The notes beneath the pieces were generated by a model. That model searched no databases. It had not been told where the DNA came from and worked only from the letters and a program-made list of their open reading frames with translations. Position numbers and translations under genes: made by a program. From the NCBI GenBank assembly GCA_907163375.1, contig CAJQUW010001624.1:217073-281072 (forward strand): a DNA stretch of 64,000 nucleotides, given 5' to 3'. Position 1 is the stretch's first letter. The number at the start of each line of letters is the position of its first letter. The DNA comes from Prostheceraeus crozeri. Lineage: Eukaryota > Platyhelminthes > Polycladida > Euryleptidae. Positions 46,881 to 60,311 of the stretch are shown here, one piece after another.

Positions 46881-49800
46881 TCTGTCAATGATGATAGGAC
46901 AATAAGCTGTCGATATCACTTGGAGATGACTTCTGCCTTCACTCGCATTCCTTTTGAACCGTCAGCGTGCCCTTGTGAAGAAGGTGTGAGCTCGTCTCCA
47001 ACACGGACTTCTCCACTTGCGTAAATGGAAAAATACAATTTCCTCTAGCAGGCCGAAAGTTTTAAAAATAGTGAAGGTAAAATAAATGTACACGCCAACA
47101 TTTCGACAGTCTCTGTCAGCGTCAAGGTGCAGTAAAAAGTCCTTCAAAGAGAGAAGAGTGGTTTGTACACCGTGGTCTCAGGGCGAGTATTTCTCAATCG
47201 ATCAGTCAATGTTTTCGATTTAATTTGGGTTTACACTTTCTGATATAGTCGGTTTCCCTTAGACGTGTCGCTATCGGTGAATTGATTTCAGCAAAGATTT
47301 TGATGTCTAAGTCTGTAGTATTCATTTTACGCTGATGATTTTTATTCGAATGTTTTGCCAACGCATTGAAATTGTTCGATAGCTTTAAGTTTTTTTTCAC
47401 ACTCTTTGAAGTGGATGTGAAAAGACGTGTGGTGTGGTTTCCCCTATTTAAGAATCACATGTTATGAGTGAAAAATAATTGTAATTTATGCAATTTAACA
47501 AATCAAAACCACAGTGGGATGGGCAGGGCTGATGAGCCTAAAAATGGCATCATTCTCATCAAGCCATTATTCAGATGATCCCCACATCCAGTATCCTTAA
47601 ATTTTCAGGCCCCAATTTCCCATTTTAGATATTAGAATGGGCAAAACCGTGATTCAGTTTTTACTTAAAAAATCAGGTCCTTGGGCTACCTGAGTCCTTA
47701 CAGTTTGATTACTGTCATATTTTATTCTAACTTTTCGTATTATTTTTAGTCCCTGTTTGACCAATGATCCTCATCTGCAGTCTTCATAAAAATGCGCAAG
47801 TTGAGTTTCATAAGGTGACCAGAAACATAATAAATTCAGCTACATTTTCCTGACCAGCTATAGAAGAAAAGGTTTATAAATTAGCTGGAAAATAGCGGAT
47901 CATCCGAGCAATGATTTTCCTAGGGAAATCCGCAAAACAGATATTTCAACTATTAACATCTTTCTGCCCTTTCACCCGATATTTGTCAACGTATAGATCT
48001 GTAACATGATCTCGATCGATGATCAAAGCATATTTTAAATGGACATATGTTTTGCGGATTTCTTTGAAATATCATTACAGTCTGAAGTGCTAAAAAGTTA
48101 GTCCTGGAGAGGTTTACTGAAATATGAGAAAACAGCTACTTGAGAATTATGAATTGACAGATTCTCTCAGATATCTTGCATCAGCAATAGTGTTGATTTC
48201 AAGTGCAATGAAGAGTTAATCCTTCTACAAAGAGAAGATGATGGCACATTAAGCAGCTTTTGAAGAAATTCCACCTATCAATCTCAACTCAGCCTGAGAT
48301 TATAAAAAATCATACAACAATTGATAACATGTTGTGGTTGATGAGCATCAACAATATTATTCATTAAACCTATTTTATGTACACTATTCTTTAGCTTGCT
48401 AACCGATTATTTGATGTCACAGAGAAGAATATGAGGTGATTGACTCCCTATGGCTTCAGAATTTCACCGAATTCATTTTCTGATTTGTTCAGTTAACTGT
48501 GTGAGACCCCTTACTGTGCACCAACTGCCACTGACAATGAAAAACAAACAACTCCACCCCTTCATCTGGGGACAAGGCCCAACCACTTAACATCTTTGTT
48601 TCTCCGTCTGTGATGTTCACAAAATCCCGTGGTGATAAAAAGTATCCCACGGGCGTTAATGAGGTAGCGGAGGAACCGCTCGATTAGCGAAATTCGTCTC
48701 CGAGCTCAGATTTTAAATAATCTTCAGATACTTGATGCTGACAGCTGTCCGACATGGACCAAATACCCACAAGATGTTTAAAACAAAGTGTGTAAAGAAA
48801 AACTAGTGAAATATAACAGGCATTGGAAAGTGGATTATAGAGTACCAACTCTGGCTATGATTTGATGAGAGAATTGTCTACTGACTTGAATATATCTCTA
48901 CATTCGGAATTCATTGGCAGTACGCGCACACAAACTGTTTGAGCACTCATGAAGTTCCTTATTTAACACAACATGTAGAAGACCTGATAGAAGCCTGAAT
49001 GGTGTCAATTGAAGCAATTTAAATATTGGTTTGAATCTTTTCTCAAATTTAAATAATTTCATATTTCTAATAAAGAACAGAGAATTCTACGGGGTAGATA
49101 AATTTCATATAACAACATTTGTCAAAAAAAGTGTCTTCTGTCTGTAAAATCCTTCGTTCTGATCCCAGAATACTTAGAATCCTTAGAATCAGATAGAATC
49201 CTTAGAATCAGATAAGAATCCTTAGGATCTCCTCTTCGCGGTCATGATAAATTCGAATCAATCCAAAAAAATTTTCTGTATGAAGAATCCAGCTCAAGGC
49301 AGATAAAGTATCAAAAAAGTCTGTCCTCGACTATTTAGGGAAGAAATTTCGATGGGATCTACTTAAATTATGCATTGATATAAAGTTATGTATTATGTGA
49401 AAACTCATGAACCATGCTTTCAAACGGACTATAAACCAAGATTGCATTTACATTTATTATGGATTTTTCTTCAATTAGCGTCTGTCCTCCAAAATTTGTC
49501 GTCTGACTGATGCACATTTCTCAACTTAGAAATGATGTTTTTACTTTCTTTATACGGCGAAATACATCATTTGTGAGCCTAGTTAATGCAACAAAAGGAA
49601 AAAATCTATTATGGATCATCACAATTGAGCAATTGTGAATTCAAAAAATGACATGTATTTGCTTCGACCAGACATTTTGGATTTTTCTCAAAATTTCAAT
49701 TTGATGCTGAAGCCACATTTTTTATCCGGATCTCATGAAAACTCACCGAATTATCAAGAGCCATAATGTAATCATGTATGCGAAATTTTGTTTGAAAACA

Positions 49801-50607
49801 CAATGATAATCATTTTCAAAATCTCGTAAAACGGCCATAATGTCCATCTGACCGAGACCACAAAGTTATCGGTCAGAAGACACCCGGTAATAGTGCAAAT
49901 ATGAGTACAAAACTTGTACAAATTTTACCGTACGACTATTTTAGTCAGACTTTGCGCAATTCATTGTTGCATTAGAGTTGAGAATCATAAAAGAATGGTT
50001 GCATGTTGGTTACAAGCATAAATCGATTATTTTCGCCAACTCTTTTCATATGTTATATACAAATATTTGTTTACAAATATTGCTGCTTCCATCTGTAATA
50101 TTACAAGAAAAGCATTGCCTTTCAATGAGTTCTTCATTGAACATTGTGACAGCATTGACCTTTATTGAACAGGTTTACGCTACAAATGACAAGCAAAATG
50201 AGTTTATCTTCAGTGCACTACTGTTTGAAAATTTGAATTGTATTGCATTTGATTTAAAACTGCTTCTTTCTGCTGGCAGAGATCTGGGGCCAACTTCTTG
50301 ATTCAACAATAATGATGTTGTTTATTAACTAATTAACTTTATTCATGTCTGATTGTATAACTTACATGTCTCGAAATTGGGAGACGAGAAAAGATCGGCA
50401 ATGATAAAATAATATTATTTTATATTATTTTATTTTTGAAAAGTGATATAAAATGATATAATCAAAAATGTTCAATTATATCTTTTAATCACAGATTCTT
50501 CGCATTTTGTATTGGAGCAAATTTAGTCTCTTTCGCTTGTTCTACCGATGTCCTTCCCCACTGGCTGATTTATGTAACGAAAAGTAGCAGGCTGTTGTCT
50601 GTCAGTC

Positions 50608-51060
50608 TATCACACATATTGTCAAACAATGATTGTTTAAAAACGCTGGTCTCAATTTGATTTTTCTGACTTGTCTTAGTTTCTACTCGTATAATACGAG
50701 CATAATAGAAGCTTATGAATAAATTATTAGTAATATGTAAGCGAAGCCTTGAAATTTGGAAATACGAGTACGGTCAAAGCTCGACATTTCGGACTTGGAT
50801 AATTAAGATTCTGGTCAATAAAGGCCACCGTTTTCTGGGATTAGCTCTACATGTACAGTGTATATCTCATATATTGTTGGTTACTTCAGACTTCCAGTAG
50901 GCCCATTATTGAACATTGAAGTCATTAATAACTATCACACATATTGTCAAACAATGATTGTTTAAAAACACTGGTTTCAATTTGTTTTTTCTGACTTGTC
51001 TTAGTTTCTACTCGTATAATACGAGCATAATATAAGCTTATGAATAAATTATTAGTATGT
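50608..51060 (+). repeat. Pair of direct repeats, about 128 bp, offset 326 bp
   Basis: CTATCACACATATTGTCAAA through GAATAAATTATTAGTA occurs at about 50608-50735 and again at about 50934-51057, with roughly 95% agreement by eye. The spacer (about 200 bp) is unrelated. A segmental duplication or a pair of small element ends would both fit; no coding sequence lies between. Confidence 0.75.
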
Positions 51061-52225
51061 CTTATTAGTAACTGTCTTGATGTTTTTGAAGTCTTGACTG
51101 TAATCTAAATATTTTCAGTCTTTCTTCGTACTTTAGATACTGTTGGCCTAACCAACTGCATATTGTAGGCATATTTTTAATTCGAGTGAATAAAGGTTAA
51201 ATGAAAACTTGCGATGCCATAGGCCCCACCTAAGTTTTGATATACAAGAAGTTTTGTATGACAAAACTGCTTTCTTCGGCCTTCAATTACTTGGAATATA
51301 TCGATGCTGCATGCAATCTAATTTTAACTTCATTGAGTAGCTTGGTAGCATTGTAAATCGAAAAATTCGTGTGACTAGATCTGTTTATAGTGCAGGCCTG
51401 CGCATATTTCACTAAAAAATGGCATATTTTCATTATAAAAAAATAAAATGACATACAATGATATCATTGCCTATCATAGGAGACGACCACGTTGAAATCT
51501 ATCAAAAGCACGAATTCAGATACCTTCTTTACTACAAGCGGTCAGTTTATGTACTCTACTGAATATCATTAAACGTTTGCATATGATTTTTCGTCAATAC
51601 CTCTCCTTATGCTGTGAGATTTAATCGACATTGCCTTGAATAAGTGAAGGCTAGTCATCTCCATTTTGGTGACCTTTCTGTACGAAATCACAGGTTTTAC
51701 CAATGTAAGGTGCTCATATTGTTTAGAAATATTTGTACCGCCAATATCCTTGCCACTCGATCTTCAAGTAATACAACCTATCCATTTTTTTGCGAAAATC
51801 TATTTCCCATTTTGTTGATTCGTGCAGCACATCAGAATCTCTCTATAGTTTTCAACAATGACGTGAGCTCAGAATTGTGGTTTTTGTGATTTTCATAATG
51901 ATATTCAGTTAGCGTTGCTGACAAAGTTGATTTCTTGAATTTATCGGGTATATAATGACAGTTTCTAATGAATTTGGTTGATATGCAGGCCTTCTTCATA
52001 AAGCGGCAGAAAAATTGATTTTGATATCTATGGCTTACATCTCGGTAGTTGAATTGGACTCAATAATGCTTGACAATAATAAAGTAAAAATGATAGCCTA
52101 ATTGCTTCGACTTCAAAATGCCCAATCCACCACTTAGGACTATCTTCTTTTGATAAAAATATACAGTATGTACGACAATTGAAGCGTGCTTCAACTGATT
52201 GAGTATAGGTTTCTACAGAGTTTAT

Positions 52226-52950
52226 CATAAAAACGGACCACCTAGATTTCGTTGAAGTTCAATCGATTCTAATGCTTTCCAATCGCATCGCACAACGACG
52301 TGCCATACATCATTCGAGAGCTTGCATTCTCAGCTTTAAAATGTGCTATGATAAACTTGCATCCGTTATTGTATTTTACTGAGCAGTGCTCAAAATATAA
52401 AAATCGCTCAATTTACAAATCGCTATTTTTCAAAATGAAAACATGTGAGCATGATAATGAATCAGACACGAGGAGAAAGAGCATTCTCTGAGCTCTCTTT
52501 TGACAGACTGTTCATCAAAATCGGAGAACTAATGAAAAATTAGTGATATAATGAAGTTATCACAAAATCATGACCTTTTTGGTTGAAAATGTTATATTCT
52601 CTTTTTCATCAAAAGTGTTCATGTTTGGTATCTTCAGAATCCTTGCGATGTGAGGATTACGAATATGTAAGTTATGTTCATATAAGATTAATGGTTCTTT
52701 TTCAAATCTTCTTCTTCAATATTTGTTTTCATATCCGCAAACGTACACAAACAACATGTAGGGTGAACGAAGGTTCAAACAAAACAATTAGCAAAGGCAT
52801 GTCTTTGTTTTCTCAAAGCGGCTGCCGATTGTTTACCTTATTGTTTGTGTACTTTTTTGGAAATGAGAAAAATTATTGAAGAAGTTTGAAAAAGAACTAT
52901 AGAACATATATGAATATAACTTACAAATTTGTGCTCCTCACATCTAATAA
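52226..52950 (+). mobile_element. Foldback element 1, copy with partial right arm
   Basis: It begins TCATAAAAACGGACCACC and follows the left arm, crosses the loop (GCCGATTGTTTACC), and enters the right arm as far as TGTGCTCCTCACATC. The outer right arm is missing. Confidence 0.75.
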
Positions 52951-54553
52951 TATTAATGTATTTAGCATTGACATACTACTGTTATGAATGAATTATAATA
53001 ATATTCTAACTTATAATAATAGACGTTTATTTTCCAAAATCCGCATTTATGGGAATCGCGATGACCAAAAATACAATGAAGTAAGTCATACATGATCAGT
53101 TGAATAATAAAAAAAGACAACATGAAATTAGAAGAAAATTAAAATAGTCTGTGTTGTGGAAGCGAATCATGGAGACTGAAATGATGAATAACATAGCTAA
53201 TTATTGCAATAACCCATTGCATAAAGATTGAAATTTTTATATCTTGCTTTAGTTCCTCTTTTGTAATTGATGATATGCAATATGCACGACTTCATGGTTC
53301 TCAGTAGCGTATCATGGTACGTCTTATTTTTGGGCATATGCCGATGAGGTGCCCTCGAGAAAGAGTGTTCTTTATGAACTTGTAGAGCCAAGATTCAATC
53401 ATTGGTTAAAACTTCTGGGGTAACTGGATTGTAGTATTTACATATACAGAATAATTATAACATGATATGGATGACATACAGGAAGCAAGGCTTATATGGG
53501 CATGCTAAAACCCTTTAATAAGTCTATTGTAAACTTAATCTAATTAATTCACTGTGCTTGTATTTCTACGTATTAAACGCAAGTAATGATAGTGCAAACA
53601 AAATCAATCAATATCACAAATAGAAAATCAGTTTCAGTATCGTACTTTCGAGAAGTTGTTTGCAAAACTTCAGCAATTTCCAGCAATTTTAACCATTTGC
53701 TATACAGCATTATCTTGTTTTTATGGGCGCGACAACATTGGCAATTCCGTAATCTTTCTACGTCAATGCTGAACACTTAGAAATATCCTACGATGGGTTA
53801 TAGAGTGATCGCTTTTGTTATTTGCAAAGACCATGTGCAATGCCGATCCGATAGGGAAATGAAAGAGCAACGCCCGAATTTTCTGCGTTAAGCTAAGCTG
53901 AGCTTTCATTGATTTGGACATGATCATACGGAATATAAATGAACCGGAGCAGAAGAGATGCGGGTTAAATCGGTTAAGTGAAAGCGAAATACATGTAAGT
54001 TCGTAAAAGTTGCATTATATATTCGGTTACATACGCTATCGAAACGTTCAATGAAGTACAGAATTCAAACGTTGCATTTGTCGACACATTTCGATTGCGA
54101 AATAACATGTCTTACTTGGGTTAGAATCGAGTTCAAATCTAAACGTTTACGAATCGTTCCTTCGTATTCGCAACTGTCGATAAATGTTTCTGGTTCGTGA
54201 GCGTTGTGACACGCACTTGTTTCGAACGTTAGATGAATGTTCATACTCGCATTCTAGAGGACGTAGATTACAATGGGAACTTTGAGTCCTAGTTGTTTAG
54301 TCACGTCTAAAGTTGGTGACTTACAATACGCGTATCTTGTTATACTTATATACATGTATATAGCTTAACAATTCTGCACGAGTACATGTAAACTTAGTTG
54401 AAGAATAAATTAATAATAGCAGAGACAAATCGTATTCCGTATTGTTATTTCCGTAAGGCTAATTTTGGCCTCTTAGTTGAAATGGTCCTGAAACTCTGTT
54501 TTAATAAAACTGTCAGAGAGGAGACGTCAATGCAAAATTTAATGAACATTTAA

Positions 54554-55355
54554 CCCTCAGCTTTTTCACACCCTCTGAGACCTGAGGGGGCTGCCGTGGA
54601 CCCATTTTACAAATTCTTAGTTTACCTGTTTAAATCGATATCAAATCATTAGGAGAGTTGATTTTAAGTGAGACAATGATGTTTGCGTGTAGCAAATTGA
54701 TATAACTAATCCTTTGAGTGTCTTTCAGCCTTCTCAGTAAGCACATGCGAAAATGTGGTGCTTTTGTAATTCAGCGACTATTTGTAATTGCCGCATTTTA
54801 AGACCCACAAAACAGCTGTGGAGATCTCAAACTCATCAATTACTGCTGTGAAAACTTTGCCAATACTCTGTTTTTAGTGTTGAACTAAAAATATAATGAT
54901 AGCTTTCATTTTGAACATTGACTTATGCTGATTTGTTCATATAGGCCAACCAGTCATGCACGATCATGTGCGAAGGCAAAATATTCACATTTTGCGATCT
55001 TCTAGCATAACGCACATGCACGAAGATGATGTTTACATTGAATAAATGAATTCTATTCATTATGCATCATCGTGGACATGCACAAAATCATTTTTCATCT
55101 GATACTAAATTTTTTTGTTATGGGAATTTCTACACCCTCTGAGACCTGAGGGGGGTCCAATGGACCCTCTTGGCCTATCTACCATACTTCTACTGATTCA
55201 ATTGAAATGAAATAAAACATGCGGATTCATTGTCAAAAATGATTATTTTACATGGGCATGAGCAGTTGATACATGTATATCCTCAGTACAAAAAGTAAAA
55301 TAGAAAAATGCGACTCCGGGGTCTACAGGACCCCAACCCCTCACGTCCTTGAGGA
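54554..55355. mobile_element. piggyBac-like non-autonomous element (TTAA site)
   Basis: TTAA (54550-54553) then CCCTCAG at the left, and TCCTTGAGGA then TTAA (55356-55359) at the right. Inside each end is a GGGGTCC/GGACCC hairpin block (CCTGAGGGGGCTGCCGTGGA near 54580; GGTCTACAGGACCCC near 55325), plus an inner GAGACCTGAGGGGGGTCC near 55140. TTAA duplication and these ends are typical of piggyBac-like elements. No transposase is visible in about 800 bp. Confidence 0.75.
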
Positions 55356-56346
55356 TTAAAAACCCATGTTATTTTCTTTTAACTAAAAAATCAATAGCCT
55401 CTGACAGCTTTTCGAGAAAAGCCTTGATTGGCATGCCTTCAAAGTGTCAGATGATGATTTCCTGTGCAGTTTCCACAGGAGCGTTTAAAAACCATTTGTA
55501 AAAGGATCATTCAGGCTTGACACCCAATCCTGTCGATGTATGATCAGATTTTTATATTTTAGCCTAGTCCTAACTTTTAATGTCTATTTTTATGGATACT
55601 TCTCTTTCCTAATTATTTCTCTTATAAAATATATTACATTCGATTCTGCAGATCCTTCTAATTACTGAAACGCCCTTCTGTGTAATTAATTTTATTTCTA
55701 CAATTCAAAATTAAGATATTTCTCGACTTTCTGTAAACAGAGGTGCGGTGTGTATCAGAAGTAAAGAATTGTTACAAATCATCATTCTCCATTATTGCAA
55801 CGTGCCTGACTAATGAGTCTGAAATTGCAAAGAAATTTTTTCGGCAAGGTTTATCAACATCATTCCTCGTTACGGTGTACACTGTATCGTTATCAAAATG
55901 TATCAACCAACGTGAGACGTAAATAATGATTCACGAGAATATAGAATTCAGAGAAATTCAAAGCCAGAAAATCTTGTAGTGAATATCCTCAAAAATCTGT
56001 AGCAAGAGTGAGAGCAAAAGACTAAATACAAATCAGAATTCAGAGCACGTTATAGCTATCCATGCCGTACGGAAATGTATCGATGTTCTAAGAAAGGAAT
56101 TATCACAGCAAGTAATCCAATTTTCTCTGTGAATAGTAATCATTTGAAGATTTCTTTGTGTCTTAATGTCTCGAATATTGATTGGAGCCCGAAATGAGCA
56201 ACAGACTTTGCAGAATCATGTTTGAGTTTTTGATACTAATATTGTCCACTTGAACGCGTTTAATTTGATTTCTGTATTAAGGGAAATCGCCATAGCCGCT
56301 TCGCTTCGTTGTTACTAAACATAGACATCTTGGGGCATAGAGCAAG

Positions 56347-57165
56347 TATATTAGGTAGAGTGGTAACTCCGCATTTATTAAATCCACAATGTGTATACAC
56401 CTTCGATTTTATTAAATGATCTCGAGGGGATTGTTTCCAAATATGAGATATGCACATTTATGCAGTTTTGAAGAAATTGCCACTGCAGAATTGAGTGATC
56501 ATGATAGCACAATCCAGAAGGAAATGATATTATTTTACAGATCGTCCGTATCATGATAGCCTTGGAGAGGCAATGTTTGTTAAATTGGCAGCTCGATGAC
56601 CTGCTATTGCTTTCAAGCTGAACCTCAAGAGAATCTTCTTAAGCATGATTATTTCATAAGCAAACTGCCACTGGTAGATCAAAACAACATAATCAAAGAC
56701 AATGATTTCACTTGACTTAAAAAGATGCAAATGGTTCCACATCCCTATTCAGATTCAAGAAGTGAAACACTTATTTAGTGAATCACAAATTCATGACGAT
56801 GAAAATTAAATTAAAAATATGAAATTTCAGCCACGACAGCGCAATAAAATCTCGACTTTTTCATGAAGACTTCCATTATAATGCCATTCATTACATTTCC
56901 TTGATGATCAGCATAATTTCTGCTTAGTTACGATGCTTGCTAGCGAATGTTCATTCCTTTTGATATCCAACTTGTTTTATACTACTTATAGTGAGTGGGG
57001 CGTCATATCGGTAGTATTTAAATTGGCAAAAATTTAGCCTTTTCAAAACTGCTCAAATAATTTTTTGCACCGCAGGAACGTTATCTCCGCAAAAAACTGA
57101 ATATTTTCATATAAAAATTTTCACAGTATATAGATACTTTTTTGAGTCGACACTCTACCTACATA
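56347..57165 (-). mobile_element. Element E copy 2
   Basis: Minus-strand copy: TATATTAGGTAGAGTGG at the low-coordinate end and GAGTCGACACTCTACCTACA at the high end. The shared inner block CCGCAGGAACGTTATCTCCG lies near 57070. About 819 bp, so slightly shorter than copy 1. Confidence 0.7.
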
Positions 57166-57658
57166 TCCCCACTCTATGTCTTGGGGGATACTTTTATCAA
57201 TGTCAAAATATCAAGACGTATGTTTCTCAAACAAGGAGCACGGTAATGATGACATGCACTGTGACAATAATGAATATACAAGTTAATGAAAGCATAATGA
57301 CAATAAATGAGGTGATGATATAATGGTGCTGTACATGTACATTTAGAGGAAAGAATAATAGATGATATGACACTGTAAGGTTCAGGTGTTTTTTAGGTGA
57401 GAAATTTTACAGATTTCGGATTTTAACAACTTAGGTGAATCATAAATCCTTTTAAATAGCTAAATTCACTTGGAATAATTGCACTTTTTGCTGATTTTTA
57501 TTTTTAAATATTTTTGTTGACTAATTTGTAGACAGATACCATTGCAATGCGCGTACAAGTTGTAATCCGCAACGCTACCACCGTCCATCAGTGATGAATG
57601 TTGCTTCCTGCGACTTTCCCCATGTGTAGTAGCCAGGTCATGTGGCGGTTTTTTTCTA

Positions 57659-57919
57659 TTGCCTGATGCTTTTCCTTCGCCCGATGTTCCGGATGAAGTA
57701 TCTAGTCTCCGCAACACCATGGCTCCCGTGGCTTCAAAGGAGAGCACACATATTGGAAGCGCCGATTTAAGTCACCATTCTTCCTCTTTTTTTGAGCAGA
57801 CAGTCTTTTCAACGGTAGCTCAGACAGTTGTGTACTCTGCTGTTGAATGGGTTAGATATGACCCGCTACCTCTCAGTGATTTCTCCGAATCTGCTGATCC
57901 GATTTTGATAGAACCGTAA
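57659..57919 (+). other. Unidentified 86-codon open frame
   Basis: The frame has even, coding-like composition (Ser/Pro/Glu-rich, DAFPSPDVPDEVSSLRNTMA) and higher GC than its surroundings. No domain is recognised. The apparent first codon is not ATG; an acceptor-like T-run (GGTTTTTTTCTATTG) ends just before. It could be an exon or a repeat fragment. Confidence 0.25.
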
Positions 57920-58987
57920 AAGTCGAAACAGCTCTTTGAGATGATTCAGAAAGATCCATTGGTTACTCAAGTTCATCGCTGAGTTCAGAAATTTGATTCT
58001 CCTTGGTAGTTATCACAGAATCTAATAGACGAACCGGCAAGCTGGACGACAACTCATTACGCTGGTTATTTTAATCAAGGCCTATGTCGACTGATGACGA
58101 TGTTCATTCTAGAATAAATTGTTTAGTCAATCAGAAAAATAACAGTAATGTGAAAGCATGTTAAAGTAACACAATTTAAGAGTATTTGTATCTTAAGTGT
58201 CGTCAATGCTACGAACAATTTCTTAAACGTTGAAAATTATTAATTTGACCCTACTATCGCAGCTTACATACATTATCAAATTATTATCACTTTTATTATT
58301 GATTGGCTCATTTGATTGGCAAATAGGTAATTAAATATTTGAATACTAAGTTTATTAATCATCTTCTTCATGATAGCTTTCAGGATTCTAATCAGGAACT
58401 ATTTGGTGCACAATGTATTTGCAATCTCTAGACTGCAATATCTTTCCATAACTTTTAAAATTCTACTTCGTGCTCTGTTTTAGGCGCACATGAATTTTCA
58501 TTCATATGCTCATTAATTGATTGTCACTGTAATGATGAATTGATAATGCATGAACTTAAGTCTGTAATGAAATTCATCAATATTCACATAAACGTGTTTA
58601 TATGAATTTCATGAAATGGTCACTATCCAAATTGATAATCATGTGACTTGTAAAGTATGCAGACCCATGAAACCTAATTCCTGAAAATGAATTAACTGTG
58701 AAAAATTTGATATCGAGAATTAGTTCATTCAAATGGTGATGATAAATAACTGCAATTATCGTAAAACCTCTAACGGAGTGCCACTTTGATGAATTCTTAT
58801 ATTTTGAAAATAGTTCCGGCTGAAATCGCTTGCGTTACACGATGAGAAGTCCGGCAACATGCGAGCACCATCAATGAATAGGCGATGCTTGGGATCAGCT
58901 GCCAAAGGACCTGATTATCAATTCGTTCAAGGGATGCGGACTGACCAATGCTCAAGACGGCTTTAAGGATTGCAAGCATGGAGTAGG

Positions 58988-60311
58988 TATAAGTAGGTAG
59001 AGTGTCGACTCAGAAAAGTGTCTGTATGCAGTGAAAACTTTTATATTAAAATATTTAGTTGTTTACGGAGATTATGTTCCTGCTGTCCAAAAATTATTAG
59101 AACAGTATTTAAAAAGCTAAATTTTGCAAATTTGTATACCACCGACATAAAGCTCCCTTATAAGTAGCATGAAACATTTTGGATATCAAAAGGAATGAAT
59201 ATTTGTTAAGAACCGTCTTAATTAAGAGGAAATTAAACAGAATATCAAGGAAATTTCATGAACTGCATTATAATGCAAGTCCCTACAAGTCTTCAAGAAA
59301 AAGTTGAGATCTCATTGAGAGCTTCTTGGCTAAGATGTCAATTTTCAGCGGCATGATTTCATGATTCACACAACGTCATTTCTTGAATCTGAGTAGTAAT
59401 GTGAACCCATTTACATCTCTTACAGTTGATTGTGATCTGTTTCTATGATTATGATGTTTTGTTCATTCAGCGGCAGTTTGTGATGTGATTACACTTAAGA
59501 AAATAATCTTATTGATATCTATCCTTATAGTGATGGTAACCTATCGAATTGCTAATTAGACAAACTATATTACCCACAGAATTAGATTGTTTAGATTGCT
59601 AGAAATGAAAACTGATTCAAACAGATGGCACATGCAGGAACTTAATAAGTGGGCAAAAAGAAATTTTTGATACCTTACAGATATAGGAAAAATAGTCGTG
59701 CGTCGCTTGCGGATTGCTCTGAATTCCTTCAAAATGCTCCGATCGCCACGACTCCTTCAGATTCGAAGAATTCAGATCATTGCGCAAAAGTTTTCTCGAT
59801 AATGTTGGGCCCTCTGATCATTTTTTAAAGAGTTAGCAAGCGCATGAAAAAACGTTCACAAACTTCTCGGTAGAACTTCACATCGTCTGTGTCTCTTTGC
59901 TGTGTGATCCGGTTGATAACAGTCACTGAAACTTTGCACAATTTGGCGTGTTTAATGTTGAACTGGCTGCTCATTGTTCGATTGCTATGGTATTTAGTCA
60001 GGAGATTGTGCCATTTCATTTACGTTACATGTTCCAATGTTTCCCTTCTAGTCAAACGGAAGAAGAGACGACCTGTCTAATTCTGTGATATTACCTCTCC
60101 AAGTTGTCATGACATGGAGGATTGGTGGAATATTATTCTTTATTCTGCATTGCTATTATGATCTGTCAAATTCGTGCATATTTTTCCAAAAGTGCTAAAA
60201 TTTGCATATCTCACAGATGATACTGGGTCTCGACTCATGTTCATTTATTGACATCGAAACTGTATTGACATTGGGGATTTAATAAATGCTGAGCTGCTAC
60301 TCTACCTAATA
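58988..60311 (+). mobile_element. Element E copy 3, interrupted by MITE1
   Basis: It runs from GTAGGTAGAGTGTCGACTCA to GCTGCTACTCTACCTAATA. Removing the 513-bp MITE1 and one copy of its target duplication leaves about 800 bp, close to copy 2. The block GGGGATTTAATAAATGCTGA near the right end matches copy 1. Confidence 0.8.
59575..60087 (+). mobile_element. MITE1 copy C with perfect 8-bp target duplication
   Basis: Ends CACAGAATTAGATTG and CCTGTCTAATTCTGTG are flanked by ATATTACC on both sides (59567-59574 and 60088-60095). The undisturbed site can be read in element E copy 1 (AACATTACCTCTCC near 27440). The 8-bp duplication supports a hAT-driven MITE. The 63-codon frame inside is the same shadow as in copy A. 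Confidence 0.92.

Larger units (their letters stand above)
46880..54549. other. No recognised gene apart from listed repeats
   Basis: AT-rich. A small inverted repeat lies at 47928-48070 (AAATCCGCAAAACA and its complement). GAATCCTTAGAATCAGATA is tandemly repeated at 49170-49230. A 107-codon frame at 49978-50301 is hydrophobic in places but not recognised. Confidence 0.4.

Noticed and set aside
49978-50301. 107-codon frame with hydrophobic stretches
   Set aside because: Non-ATG start, no signal of a domain, no splice context; probably chance.
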